From: Bacillota bacterium
GTDB taxonomy: Bacteria > Bacillota > Sulfobacillia > Symbiobacteriales > ZC4RG38
Assembly: GCA_021890795.1 (NCBI GenBank)
Contig: JAKKUO010000010.1
Span: 1 to 56,947, forward strand
Reading direction: 5' to 3'
Length of the DNA stretch: 56,947 nt
In this document: in pieces, positions 25,436 through 34,987 of the stretch
How positions within the stretch are numbered: the stretch's first letter is position 1
How the letters are laid out: every line of letters starts with the position of its first letter
Program-made: the position numbers and the translations under genes
The notes under the pieces: model-generated
What the model was told of the DNA's origin: nothing
Database searches by the model: none
What the model saw: the letters and a program-made list of their open reading frames with translations, nothing else

Positions 25436-25954
25436 CTACTCCCTGACCCAGAGGGGGATCTCCACCACTGGGATCTCCTCGCTCTCTGCCTCCGGCACCG
25501 GCCGGAGGTAACGGATCATCGCGATCTCATCGCAGGCGTGGAACTTCTCGCAGTAGATGCACTCCTTCCAGACCTTCTGGGGCAGGGTCTCCTTCTTCAC
25601 CACCTGGAAGCCGCACCGGGCAAAGAACTCCTGCTGGTAGGTGAGGGCAAAGACCCGGGCGAGCCCCAGGTCCAGGGCCTCCTGGACCAGGAAGTCCACC
25701 AGGGCCCGGCCCACCCCCCGGCCCCGGCACTCGGGCTGGACCGCCAGGGAGCGGATCTCCGCCAGGTCGTGCCAGAGGATGTGCAGGGCCCCGCAGCCCA
25801 GCACCCGGTCCCCCTCCACCGCGACGGCAAAGTCCCGGACCTGCTCGTAGAGCATCACCAGGGGACGGCGGAGCATCAGACCCTGCTGGGCGTAACCGTT
25901 CACCAGCCGGTGGATCTGGGGGATGTCCGCCATGACCGCCTTCCGAATCTGCAC
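25436..25954 (-). CDS. argA: Short N-acetylglutamate synthase (GNAT family)
   Basis: 172-residue GNAT acetyltransferase of the short ArgA type. The acetyl-CoA loop is QPECRGRGVGRALV after the SLAV strand. A Cys-rich segment, KECIYCEKFHACDEIAM, is a recurring signature of this group of stand-alone synthases. It would feed acetyl groups into the otherwise closed ArgJ cycle. The GTG start has GGAGG 9 bases upstream. It lies between argC and argJ, which strongly supports the role. The final ~20 residues (EAESEEIPVVEIPLW) form an acidic extension. Confidence 0.85.
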   Translation of the reverse strand: MQIRKAVMADIPQIHRLVNGYAQQGLMLRRPLVMLYEQVRDFAVAVEGDRVLGCGALHILWHDLAEIRSLAVQPECRGRGVGRALVDFLVQEALDLGLARVFALTYQQEFFARCGFQVVKKETLPQKVWKECIYCEKFHACDEIAMIRYLRPVPEAESEEIPVVEIPLWVRE

Positions 25955-26044
25955 CGGACCACCCCTCCTCTCCCGTCCCCCCGGCGGAGCGCCCCAGCCC
26001 CGCCGGTCCTGCGCCGGGCTGCCGCCCGGGTCGCCGCTCCCCGA

Positions 26045-27085
26045 CTACGGATAGACCGGCAGCCCTTCCAGCCCCAGGGTCTCGGGCAGGCCCCAGAGGA
26101 GGTTGAGGTTCTGGACCGCCTGCCCCGCCGCGCCCTTCACCAGGTTGTCGATGGCCGCCACCACCACCGCCCGGCCGGTGCGCCGGTCCACCGCCAGGCC
26201 GATGTCGCAGTAGTTGCTCCCCCAGACCTGCTTGGTCTGGGGCAGGTCCCCCTCCGGCCGGATCCGGACAAAGGGCTCCCCCGCGTAGAAGGTCCGGTAG
26301 AGGTCCAAAAGCTGCGTCGCGGAAGCCGGCTCCTTCAGCTGGAAGTAGGCGGTGACCAGGATCCCCCGGGTCATGGGGACGAGGTGCGGGGTGAAGGTGA
26401 CCGTCACCGGCTCCCCGGCCAGGGCGGTGAGGTTCTGCTCGATCTCCGGGGTGTGCCGGTGGGCCCCGGCGATGTTGTAGGCCTTGAAGTTCTCGTTCAC
26501 CTCGGCGAAGTGGACTCCCAGGCTTAGCCCCCGCCCCGCGCCGGAGACCCCGGACTTGGCGTCGAAGATGAGGCTCCGGCGGTCCACCAGGTCGTGGACG
26601 ATGAGGGGTGCCGCGGCCAGGGTGCAGGCGGTGGGGTAGCAACCGGGGTTGGCCACGAGCTGGGCCCCCCGGATCTGCTCCCGGAAAAGCTCCGGCAGGC
26701 CGTAGACCGCCCGCCGGAGCCAGTCGGGCGCCGGAGGTTCCTGCCGGTACCAGGCCTGGTAGGCCGCCGGGTCCCGGAGCCGGAAGTCCGCGCCCAGGTC
26801 GATCACCCGGATCCCCTGCTCCACCAGGGCCGGCGCCAGCCGGCCCGCCACCCCGTGGGGCAGGGCAAGGAAGACCGCATCGCAGCCGGCGAAAGCCCCG
26901 GGCTCCAGGGCGACGATGGGGAACTCCGCCTCCCCCTGCAGGTGGGGGTAGACCCGGTCCGGGGGCTGCCCCTGGTAGTGCTCGCTGGTCCCTACCCGGA
27001 CCTCCACTTCCGGGTGCCGGCGGAGAAGCCGGACCAGTTCCACCCCGGTATACCCCGTCACCCCCGCGATGCCGACCCGGATCAC
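26045..27085 (-). CDS. argC: N-acetyl-gamma-glutamyl-phosphate reductase
   Basis: NADPH-dependent reductase of 346 residues, third step of arginine synthesis. The dinucleotide motif GIAGVTGYTGVELVRLL opens the protein and the active-site Cys lies in VANPGCYPTACTL. The AGRGLSLGVHFAEVNENFKAYN segment is typical. The GTG at 27085 is chosen because GGGAGG is 7 bases upstream; an upstream in-frame start at 27112 is less likely. It is the first gene of the arginine operon; its leader is about 85 bases, with an ARG box over the promoter. Confidence 0.95.
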   Translation of the reverse strand: MIRVGIAGVTGYTGVELVRLLRRHPEVEVRVGTSEHYQGQPPDRVYPHLQGEAEFPIVALEPGAFAGCDAVFLALPHGVAGRLAPALVEQGIRVIDLGADFRLRDPAAYQAWYRQEPPAPDWLRRAVYGLPELFREQIRGAQLVANPGCYPTACTLAAAPLIVHDLVDRRSLIFDAKSGVSGAGRGLSLGVHFAEVNENFKAYNIAGAHRHTPEIEQNLTALAGEPVTVTFTPHLVPMTRGILVTAYFQLKEPASATQLLDLYRTFYAGEPFVRIRPEGDLPQTKQVWGSNYCDIGLAVDRRTGRAVVVAAIDNLVKGAAGQAVQNLNLLWGLPETLGLEGLPVYP

Positions 27086-27175
27086 CGCTGTCCCTCCCGT
27101 CCTGCCTACCAATCGTCACTTACGCCAGCCGCCAGCCGCCCCCGGCCGTCCGCCCGGGGGCCACGGCTGCGAATA

Positions 27176-27204
27176 ATTATAACAGCGGATGCATATGTAT
27201 GCAA
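27176..27204 (-). promoter_or_regulatory. argC operon promoter
   Basis: On the minus strand TTGCAT (27199-27204), a 17-base spacer and TATAAT (27176-27181), the same hexamers and spacing as at argH. Confidence 0.85.
27189..27204. promoter_or_regulatory. ARG box (ArgR/AhrC operator) of argC
   Basis: The 14-base core TGCATATGTATGCA (27190-27203) is identical to the one at argH and sits at the same place over the -35 and spacer. Binding of an arginine repressor there would block RNA polymerase directly. Confidence 0.75.
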
Positions 27205-27221
27205 CACGATTGTCAGACCGG

Positions 27222-27270
27222 ACCAAAAAAAGAAACAGCGCCGGCGGCCCGGAGTGACCGGGCCGCCGGC
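27222..27270 (-). terminator. Intrinsic terminator of the downstream-of-groEL membrane gene
   Basis: A perfect 13-bp GC-rich stem (27240-27252 with 27258-27270, 5-base loop), followed on the minus strand by TTTCTTTTTTT. It separates the membrane gene from the argC promoter 20 bases further on. Confidence 0.92.
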
Positions 27271-27329
27271 AGCCTGTGACCCGCTGACAGCCTGGGGGCG
27301 GGGCCGCCGCCCTCCGGCCTTCACCCGCG

Positions 27330-27890
27330 CTACCCCCGCTGGAAAGGCTGGTCGACGCTGAGGGGCCACGCCAGGGCCGCCAGCACCCGCAGGGTGAGGT
27401 AGACCGCCCCCACCCCGCCCATCACCTGCAGCACCGGGGCCGCCGCCGCCGGCATCAGCTCTGCCAGGGCCCAGCGCACCCCGGTGAAGGGCACCGACCA
27501 GAGAAAGAGGGCGGCAGCCGCCCCCCGAAGGCCTCGCCCCCGGGGCAGCGCCGCCCCGGCGAGCAGGGCGAGGACGACGGGTGCCGCAGCCATGGGGAGC
27601 ATCAGCCGGCTGATGTCCGGCAGCCCCGCCCGGAGGGCGAGGAGCGTCCCCCGGCTCAGCACCGGCCAGAAAGACCCCAGCCACCCAGCCAGTCCCAGGA
27701 GTCCCAGCACCGGGGCCGGCGCCCGCTTCCCCACCAGAGCCGCCAGGGCGTACCCGGCCTGGAAAGGCGGGACAAAGAGCAGGCCCGACAGCACGGCCCC
27801 CGGGCTCCCCCTCAGGCCCAGCGCCAGGGCCAGGGGCCAGGTGGAGACCGCCGCAGCCAGCAACAGGATCAGTTCCCGGACCAGAACCAT
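27330..27890 (-). CDS. Hypothetical multi-pass membrane protein
   Basis: 186 residues, not recognised. About five or six hydrophobic stretches rich in Leu, Ala and Gly (for example LILLLAAAVSTWPLALALG at the start and LPMAAAPVVLALLAGAALP in the middle), no soluble domain and no obvious catalytic residues. The ATG at 27890 is supported by AAAGGAGG 7 bases upstream. It follows groEL after its terminator and has its own strong terminator, so it is probably a separate unit. The composition could suit a small permease-like or stress-linked membrane protein; nothing decides this. Confidence 0.7.
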   Translation of the reverse strand: MVLVRELILLLAAAVSTWPLALALGLRGSPGAVLSGLLFVPPFQAGYALAALVGKRAPAPVLGLLGLAGWLGSFWPVLSRGTLLALRAGLPDISRLMLPMAAAPVVLALLAGAALPRGRGLRGAAAALFLWSVPFTGVRWALAELMPAAAAPVLQVMGGVGAVYLTLRVLAALAWPLSVDQPFQRG

Positions 27891-27997
27891 CCCGGCGCCT
27901 CCTTTAGCGTTGCCGGAGTATTCCTCCGGGTGTATTCCCGGCGCCGGGGCATTCTCCTTCCGGCCCTTCTTGCTCCCTTCCCGGGGCCGGGCCCCTG

Positions 27998-28031
27998 GCA
28001 AACGAAAGCCCCCGGCTTGCGCCGGGGGCTT
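27998..28031 (-). terminator. Terminator of groESL
   Basis: An 11-bp perfect stem, AAGCCCCCGGC with GCCGGGGGCTT (28006-28016 with 28021-28031), then TCGTTTG on the minus strand, 20 bases after the groEL stop. Confidence 0.85.
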
Positions 28032-28050
28032 ACGGGCTCCTCGAGCCCGA

Positions 28051-29691
<1,641 letters not shown>

Positions 29692-29982
29692 TTAGCCCAC
29701 GATAACGGCCAGAATGTCCCGCTCGGAGAGGATCAGGTACTCCTCGCCGTCGATCTTGATCTCGGTGCCGGCGTACTTGGAGAAGATCACCGTGTCCCCT
29801 TCCTTGACGTCGAGCGGCACCGTCTGGCCATTCTCCAGCAGGCGGCCCTTACCCACGGCCAGCACCTTGCCCTGCTGGGGCTTCTCCTTGGCGGTGTCAG
29901 GAAGGACGATTCCGCTCTTGGTCCGCTCCTCGCGCTCCATGGGCTTGACCAGGACCCGATCGCCCAGAGGCCGGATGTTCAT
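29692..29982 (-). CDS. groS: Co-chaperonin GroES
   Basis: 96 residues, lid of the GroEL cage. The fold is complete: [17 protein letters not shown], the mobile loop [20 protein letters not shown], and the C-terminal [14 protein letters not shown]. The ATG at 29982 has GGGAGG about 11 bases upstream. Upstream in-frame codons run into the CIRCE element and are leader. Confidence 0.97.
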   Translation of the reverse strand: MNIRPLGDRVLVKPMEREERTKSGIVLPDTAKEKPQQGKVLAVGKGRLLENGQTVPLDVKEGDTVIFSKYAGTEIKIDGEEYLILSERDILAVIVG

Positions 29983-30023
29983 GGACAGTTGTCCCTCCCT
30001 GTCGGTTTGGGTGCCTCTGCGCG

Positions 30024-30050
30024 TTAGCACTCACCGAGGCCGAGTGCTAA
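30024..30050. promoter_or_regulatory. CIRCE element (HrcA operator)
   Basis: TTAGCACTC-N9-GAGTGCTAA matches the consensus exactly. It starts about 5 bases after the predicted transcription start, the usual position. HrcA itself is not in the window. Confidence 0.97.
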
Positions 30051-30061
30051 CACCAAGTACA

Positions 30062-30090
30062 ATAATAGTTGGACGCCGTGCCAGCGTCAA
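30062..30090 (-). promoter_or_regulatory. groESL promoter
   Basis: On the minus strand TTGACG (30085-30090), a 17-base spacer and TATTAT (30062-30067): a vegetative-type promoter immediately before CIRCE. Confidence 0.88.
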
Positions 30091-30171
30091 CCCCTTTCCC
30101 AGCCAGATTTTCGTCCGGCTGCCGGGAGGGGATCCGCCGCAGGGGAGGGGGCAACTGCAAGGAAGCGGAGG

Positions 30172-30972
30172 CTACGCCGTAGGGCCCTGGGGAAAGGGAG
30201 GCACCGGGGGTCCCTGCTCCTCCAGGTAGGGGCGGACATTCCGCTGGTACCGCAGCCCGAAATAGACCGGCAGGAAGCCAATTCCAGCAAAGAAGAGCAG
30301 CGCCGCGGCCACCCAGCCCGCGATGGGAATCAGGGCCAGGAGCGCCGACACCAGCCCGAGGGTCAGGGCGATGCCGAGCATGACGAGGCCTGCGAGGACG
30401 TGTTCCCCGAAGCGCCGGGTGAGTCCCGCCCAGACCCGGCCCAGGGCCGCGCTGACGGAGAGGTCCTCGGCGACCAGGGCGTAGAGACCGTACAGGAAGG
30501 TAGGAGGCAGGACAAGGAGGGAAAGCAAGTAGAGCAGCCAGCCCAGGAACGAGATCGCCGCCACCGCGGTGAGAACCATCTGGGGAAGGAAGATCAGGAG
30601 GCTGTACCCCACCACCCGGCCCCAGCACTGTCCGGCCCCGGCAAGCGCCCGGCCCAGGGAGACCGGCTGCCCGGTCAGGGCATCCCGGGCGGCGGTGCAC
30701 TGCATGCCGTAGCCCAGGGCGCCCAGCAACCAGGCGGCTAGCAGGGCCAGGAGGGTACCCACCACAGCAGCCCCCAGGAGCGCGAGGATCACACCGGGGT
30801 CACTTCCCAGGGCGCCACCCGCCAGAGCCATGGCCGCTCCCATCCCGCCTAAGACCATGAAGACCAACAGGGGGATCCCAGCGGAGAGGAGCGCCGCCAC
30901 CAGGCTGATGAGCAGGAATTGGCCCAAGTGGGCCCGGTACCGGTCCAGGGCCTGCAGGAGAATCACGGTCAT
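30172..30972 (-). CDS. Hypothetical multi-pass membrane protein
   Basis: 266 residues, family not recognised with certainty. It has about six hydrophobic segments, including paired ones at 15-65 and 100-160, and a C-terminal hairpin (LGIALTLGLVSALLALIPIAGWVAAALLFFAGIG in outline) followed by a short basic/proline tail. The layout recalls DUF4013-like and glycerophosphodiester-phosphodiesterase membrane domains. The ATG at 30972 lies only 3 bases from GGAGG; the GTG two codons later (30966) has 9-base spacing and may be the true start. It is 92 bases after moaC, so it may be a tail gene of the moa operon. Confidence 0.7.
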   Translation of the reverse strand: MTVILLQALDRYRAHLGQFLLISLVAALLSAGIPLLVFMVLGGMGAAMALAGGALGSDPGVILALLGAAVVGTLLALLAAWLLGALGYGMQCTAARDALTGQPVSLGRALAGAGQCWGRVVGYSLLIFLPQMVLTAVAAISFLGWLLYLLSLLVLPPTFLYGLYALVAEDLSVSAALGRVWAGLTRRFGEHVLAGLVMLGIALTLGLVSALLALIPIAGWVAAALLFFAGIGFLPVYFGLRYQRNVRPYLEEQGPPVPPFPQGPTA

Positions 30973-31064
30973 CACCCTCCATAGAGAGAAAGGGGGCAGC
31001 AGCGGCTCGGCGCAGGTCCGCTCTGCCCCCAGTTTGAATCCTATGCAGGCTCTGAGCCGGCGCA

Positions 31065-31565
31065 CTACGGTCCGGCTTCCAACCGCTCCCCGGGCCGCTC
31101 CCAGGTCCCGCTCTTGCCGCCTTCCTTCCGGACCAGCCGGATGTTTTGGATGGTGATCCCCTTCTCCACGGCCTTGGTCATGTCGTAGATGGTGAGCGCA
31201 GCCACGGAGACCGCGGTGAGGGCCTCCATCTCCACCCCGGTCTTGCCCACGGTGGCCACCTCCGCCTCCACCTCCACCACCGACCGCTCCCGGTCGATGT
31301 GGAAGTCCACCCGTACCCGGGTGAGGGGGAGGGGATGGCAGAGGGGGATGAGGTCGGCGGTGCGTTTGGCCGCCATAATCCCCGCCACCCGGGCCACCGC
31401 GAGGACGTCCCCCTTGGGGACCTGGCCGGAGAGGATGCGTTCCAGGGTTTCCGGCTGCATGTGGACCTCGCCCCGGGCCACCGCCACCCGGACGGTGTCC
31501 GCCTTCTGCCCCACGTCCACCATCCGGGCGTGGCCCTGGGCGTCCAGATGGGTCAGTTCCGCCAC
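31065..31565 (-). CDS. moaC: Cyclic pyranopterin monophosphate synthase
   Basis: Second half of the first step of molybdenum cofactor synthesis, turning the MoaA product into cyclic pyranopterin monophosphate. 166 residues. Landmarks are [30 protein letters not shown] (active-site region) and [28 protein letters not shown]. The GTG start has a GAGAGGGG site 8 bases upstream and lies 15 bases after moaA. The last ~15 residues are a Gly/Glu-rich tail beyond the fold. Confidence 0.95.
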   Translation of the reverse strand: MAELTHLDAQGHARMVDVGQKADTVRVAVARGEVHMQPETLERILSGQVPKGDVLAVARVAGIMAAKRTADLIPLCHPLPLTRVRVDFHIDRERSVVEVEAEVATVGKTGVEMEALTAVSVAALTIYDMTKAVEKGITIQNIRLVRKEGGKSGTWERPGERLEAGP

Positions 31566-31580
31566 GGCCGTCGCCCCTCT

Positions 31581-32570
31581 CTAACCGCCAATGCCGTGCA
31601 TCACCCGGAGGGTGTACTCCCCGTTGGGGTCGTCAAAGTTGTGCTCCCGGGGCTTGCGCAGGATCGCGGCCTCGATGGCCCGGATCAGGTCTTCCTCGGT
31701 GGCACTCGGATCCCGGAGCACGGGCTTGAGGTCGTACTCGTGGATGTGGCCGAGGCACGGGTTGATCTTCCCGTCCGCGGAGAGCCGGATCCGGTTGCAC
31801 CCGGCGCAGAAGCACTCGGTCATCGCGGAGATAAACCCAACGGTCCCCTTGGCCCCGGGGATCCGCCAGTACCGGGCGGGGCCGTTGCCCGGAACCCCTT
31901 CCTTCAGGGGTTCCAGGTCGCCGAACTCCGCCATCAGCCGCTGCCGGATCTCCGCTGCCGGCACCAGCACCTCTTCGCTGAAGGGATAGGCCTCGGAGAA
32001 GGGCATCACCTCGATATACCGGAGGTGGATGGGCCGGTCGAGGGTCATCCGGGCCATCTCCACAATCTCGTCGTCGTTCCAGCCCCGCATGACCACCATG
32101 TTCAGCTTCACCGGATGCAGCTCCAGTTCCAGCGCCGCCTCCACCGCATCCAGCACCACCTGGGGGTCGTCGAAGAGGCGCGCGATGGCCTTGAACCGCT
32201 CCGGCCGGAGGGTGTCGAGGCTGATGTTCACCCGGTTCAGCCCGGCGCGCTTCAGGTCGGCGGCCATCTTCGGGAAGAGGATCCCGTTGGTGGTCATGGA
32301 GATATCCCGGACCCCCGCCTCCTTGATCCGGGCGATGAACTCCACCAGCCCCGGCCGCACCGTGGGCTCACCGCCGGTAATCCGGATCCGGTCGATGCCC
32401 AGCGCCAGCCCGGCCCGCACCACCCGCTCGATCTCCTCGAAGGTCAGGTACTCCTCCCGGGGTCGCAGCTGCACCCCTTCCAGGGGCATGCAGTAGACGC
32501 ACCGGAGGTTGCACCGGTCGGTGACGGAGATCCGCATATAGTTGATCTCCCGGCCGAAGGGATCCAGCAT
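31581..32570 (-). CDS. moaA: GTP 3',8-cyclase
   Basis: Radical-SAM enzyme that rearranges GTP in the first step of molybdenum cofactor synthesis; 329 residues. The SAM cluster is CNLRCVYC near the N-terminus and the C-terminal cluster has CAGCNRIRLSADGKINPC. ITGGEP follows the first cluster, and the chain ends in Gly-Gly, as active MoaA proteins do. The ATG at 32570 has GGGAGG 8 bases upstream. A 400-base leader without an ordinary gene separates it from the MoeA fusion gene and contains a terminator-like hairpin. Confidence 0.96.
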   Translation of the reverse strand: MLDPFGREINYMRISVTDRCNLRCVYCMPLEGVQLRPREEYLTFEEIERVVRAGLALGIDRIRITGGEPTVRPGLVEFIARIKEAGVRDISMTTNGILFPKMAADLKRAGLNRVNISLDTLRPERFKAIARLFDDPQVVLDAVEAALELELHPVKLNMVVMRGWNDDEIVEMARMTLDRPIHLRYIEVMPFSEAYPFSEEVLVPAAEIRQRLMAEFGDLEPLKEGVPGNGPARYWRIPGAKGTVGFISAMTECFCAGCNRIRLSADGKINPCLGHIHEYDLKPVLRDPSATEEDLIRAIEAAILRKPREHNFDDPNGEYTLRVMHGIGG

Positions 32571-32574
32571 GGCT

Positions 32575-32688
32575 TCACCCTCCCGAGGCCAGCCGCCAGG
32601 GCCCCGTCTCCCCTGAAGAAAGAGAACGTGGCGCGCCCTGAATCGGATCGGTGCGCCACGTTCTGCCGGTACCCCCGGCGCCGGCCAC
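32575..32688 (-). CDS. Possible 37-residue leader ORF before moaA
   Basis: GTG at 32688 follows AAAGGAG by 5 bases. The reading frame stays open through the leader hairpin and stops 4 bases before the moaA start. The product is Gly/Arg-rich with one run R-T-W-R and no known motif. If translated, ribosomes would open the hairpin and hand over to moaA. Codon content is poor evidence at this GC level, so this is tentative. Confidence 0.25.
   Translation of the reverse strand: MAGAGGTGRTWRTDPIQGAPRSLSSGETGPWRLASGG
32614..32664 (-). promoter_or_regulatory. Terminator-like hairpin in the moaA leader (candidate attenuator)
   Basis: AGAACGTGGCGC (minus strand, 32653-32664) pairs perfectly over 12 bp with 32623-32634 across an 18-base loop, then CTTTCTTC follows. 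About 25 bases upstream, ACGTGGC (32684-32690 region) could pair with the same right arm, giving an alternative antiterminator. Some moaA leaders carry a molybdenum cofactor riboswitch; I cannot match that consensus with confidence here. Confidence 0.5.
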
Positions 32689-32863
32689 GTGACTCCTTTC
32701 CAAGGCCCCGGCTGTACCGGGGCGGGAGGCGCGGCCGTTTCCAGCCGCACCCTTGACCTGGCCCATCCGCCGCAGGGCCCGGCCGGGCCAGGCCGCGGCC
32801 TGCCCGCCACGGCCCCAGGGGCCGGCAGGCGAACAGGCTCGGAGCCAATACCACCCTATGCAG

Positions 32864-32890
32864 TTTCTGCTACTCATAGAGTAGCAAAAA
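32864..32890. promoter_or_regulatory. Long palindrome, probable operator for moaA
   Basis: TGCTACTC-ATA-GAGTAGCA (32868-32886) is perfect and extends with one mismatch into T/A runs. It is the most AT-rich point of the 400-base gap and lies upstream of the moaA leader. It does not resemble the E. coli ModE box. No clear -35/-10 pair could be fixed around it. Confidence 0.5.
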
Positions 32891-32971
32891 CTATCCGCCG
32901 GGGGAAGCGGTACCGGGGACAGCCGGCGCCGCCGCTGACCCAGGCGGACCCCGGCGCCCCGGCCCCACGAT

Positions 32972-34924
32972 CTACCCGGGTCGCGGCGCCTCCTCCGGCC
33001 GGAACTCCCGGATCCGACCGGCGTCGGCCATGGAGTAGCCCCCCAGGGCCTCCACCTCCGCCCGGAAGGCCGGGTCCCGGATCAGTTCCAGAATCGCCTG
33101 GACCCCCGGGTGCTCCCAGTGCTCCGCGGGGATAAGAAGCTCGTACTCCTCCTCGGTCACCGGGACAAAGTCCAGCCCCAGGGCCTGGGCCGCGGCCCGG
33201 ATCCCCAGGCCGGTGTCGGCATCGCCGGCCTTCACCGCCGCGGCCACCGCCAGGTGGGTGAACTCCTCCCGCCGGTAGCCCTGGACCTGGGCCGGGGCGA
33301 TACCCGCCTTCCGGAGTTCGTAATCCAGGAGGAGGCGGGTGCCGGCTCCCCGCTGCCGGTTGACAAACCGCACGTCCGGCCGGGCCAGGTCCGCAAAGCT
33401 CCGGATCCCCTTGGGGTTCCCCGGCGGTACCAGGAAGCCCTGCTCCCGGCGGCAGAGGAGCACCAGGTAGGCCGGCCGGTTCAGATACCGCCGGACGTAG
33501 GGGAGGTTGTAGTCGCCGGTCGCCTCGTCCAACAGGTGCACCCCCGCCAGGTGGGCCTCCCCCCGGCGCAGGGCAGTGATCCCGCCGAGGCTCCCCACGT
33601 GGGCGCTGGAGAAGCCGATGCCGCGGCGGCGGAGGTGGGCGGCCAACAGGTCCAGAACGATGTCGTGGCTGCCCACCGCCACCAGGGCCCCCATGACCTC
33701 CTCCGGCGGGCGGAGGAGCTCCACCTCTACCTCCGCGCCCTCCTCGATCCCCTCCAGGTGCTCCGGCACCACCAAGAGCCCCTCGCACCGGACTAGGGTA
33801 GAGATGGTCCCCGCGCCCCGGGCCATGGGGGTGGCCACGAGCCGCTCCCCCACCTGCCCCACCCGGACCCGGACGAAGTCCTGCACCCCCATGGGGGAGG
33901 TGACCCTGCGGGTGAGCCGGGCCCGGACCCGGGGCCGCTCCGGCGGCCGGGTGCCGAGGAACCGGTAGATGAGGGGCCTCAAAAACAGGTCCGCGGTCAC
34001 CCACGCGCTGACGGGGTAGCCCGGGAGCCCCAGGACTGGCTTGCCCGCCACCACCGCGAGCATGGTGGGCTTACCGGGACGGATGGCCACGCCATGGACC
34101 ACCACCTGGCCCAGCTCCTGGAGCACGTGGACGGTGTAATCCTCGCTGCCGGCGGAAGAACCGGCGTTGACCACCACCACGTCGCTGGTGGCCACCGCCG
34201 CCTGAATCGCCGCCTTGAGGGCCTCGTAATCGTCCCGGACGATCCCGTGCCGGATGGGGATCCCGCCCCACTGGGCGACCTCGCCCAGGATCACCCGGGA
34301 GTTGAACTCGATGATCTCCCCCGGCTGGGGCCGGTCCGTGGGCTCCACCAGCTCCGTCCCCGTGGGGATGAAGGTCACCCGGGGCCGGCGCCAGACGGCG
34401 ACCCGGGTCACCCCCGCGGCCAGGAGCGCCCCGATCTCGGGGGGCCGGAGGCAGGTGCCCGGGGGCACCACCATCTCGGTGGCGACGATGTCCTCGCCGA
34501 TGGGCCGGACGTGCTGCCAGGGGGAGGCGGCGGCATAGATCTCCACCTCCTCCGGCCCCACCCGGTTCACCTCTTCCACCATGATCACCGCGTCGGTCCC
34601 CGGGGGCAGGGGGTCCCCGGTGTCGACCCAGAAGGCCTCCTGCCCCAACCTGAGCCGCCGGGGGCTGGTCTCGCTGGCGCCGAAGGTCGTCTCCGCCCGC
34701 ACGGCGATGCCGTCCACCGCCGCGGCGTTGTAATGGGGGGCGGAGATGGCTGCCAGCACCGGCCGGGCCGTCCACCGGCCCAGGGCCTCAGTCACCGGGA
34801 CCTCCTCCACCTCCCCCCGCCAGCCCGCCGCGTCCAGGGCCGTGAGGAACCGCTCCAGGGCCTCGGCGGCGGGCACCGACTCGAGGTAGATCTTCCGGCG
34901 ATGGTCCATCGGGTGCTCAGCCAT
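32972..34924 (-). CDS. moeA: MoeA-type molybdopterin molybdotransferase fused to a PBP-like domain
   Basis: 650 residues, 240 more than ordinary MoeA. Residues ~1-410 are MoeA: the N-terminal domain with SAPHYNAAAVDGIAVRA, the MogA-like domain with VVVNAGSSAGSEDYTV and GKPVLGLPGYPVSAW, and the C-terminal barrel. Residues ~430-640 are a periplasmic-binding-protein-like domain (VAVGSHDIVLDLLAAHLRRRGIG, VRFVNRQRGAGTRLLLDYELR, ADTGLGIRAAAQALGLDFVP), without signal peptide, known in this fusion and probably sensing or binding molybdate or tungstate. MoeA inserts the metal into molybdopterin. A second MoeA is encoded immediately upstream, so one may handle molybdate and the other tungstate. Confidence 0.93.
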   Translation of the reverse strand: MAEHPMDHRRKIYLESVPAAEALERFLTALDAAGWRGEVEEVPVTEALGRWTARPVLAAISAPHYNAAAVDGIAVRAETTFGASETSPRRLRLGQEAFWVDTGDPLPPGTDAVIMVEEVNRVGPEEVEIYAAASPWQHVRPIGEDIVATEMVVPPGTCLRPPEIGALLAAGVTRVAVWRRPRVTFIPTGTELVEPTDRPQPGEIIEFNSRVILGEVAQWGGIPIRHGIVRDDYEALKAAIQAAVATSDVVVVNAGSSAGSEDYTVHVLQELGQVVVHGVAIRPGKPTMLAVVAGKPVLGLPGYPVSAWVTADLFLRPLIYRFLGTRPPERPRVRARLTRRVTSPMGVQDFVRVRVGQVGERLVATPMARGAGTISTLVRCEGLLVVPEHLEGIEEGAEVEVELLRPPEEVMGALVAVGSHDIVLDLLAAHLRRRGIGFSSAHVGSLGGITALRRGEAHLAGVHLLDEATGDYNLPYVRRYLNRPAYLVLLCRREQGFLVPPGNPKGIRSFADLARPDVRFVNRQRGAGTRLLLDYELRKAGIAPAQVQGYRREEFTHLAVAAAVKAGDADTGLGIRAAAQALGLDFVPVTEEEYELLIPAEHWEHPGVQAILELIRDPAFRAEVEALGGYSMADAGRIREFRPEEAPRPG

Positions 34925-34946
34925 CGGGTTCTCCGTCCTCCTCCGG

Positions 34947-34987
34947 TGCGGGCCTCCTCATGGGAAGCTCATGCGGGCCTCCTCATG
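34947..34987. repeat. 16-bp direct repeat at the moeA-moeA junction
   Basis: TGCGGGCCTCCTCATG occurs at 34947-34962 and 34972-34987, period 25. On the minus strand each copy reads ATGAGGAGGCCCGCA, so the duplication supplies two GAGGAGG ribosome-site-like motifs; the downstream copy includes the stop codon of the second MoeA. Confidence 0.7.

Noticed and set aside
30047-30700. A 217-codon frame overlapping the membrane protein after moaC
   Set aside because: It is in a shifted frame of that gene, runs through CIRCE, and has Pro/Gly/Arg low complexity.
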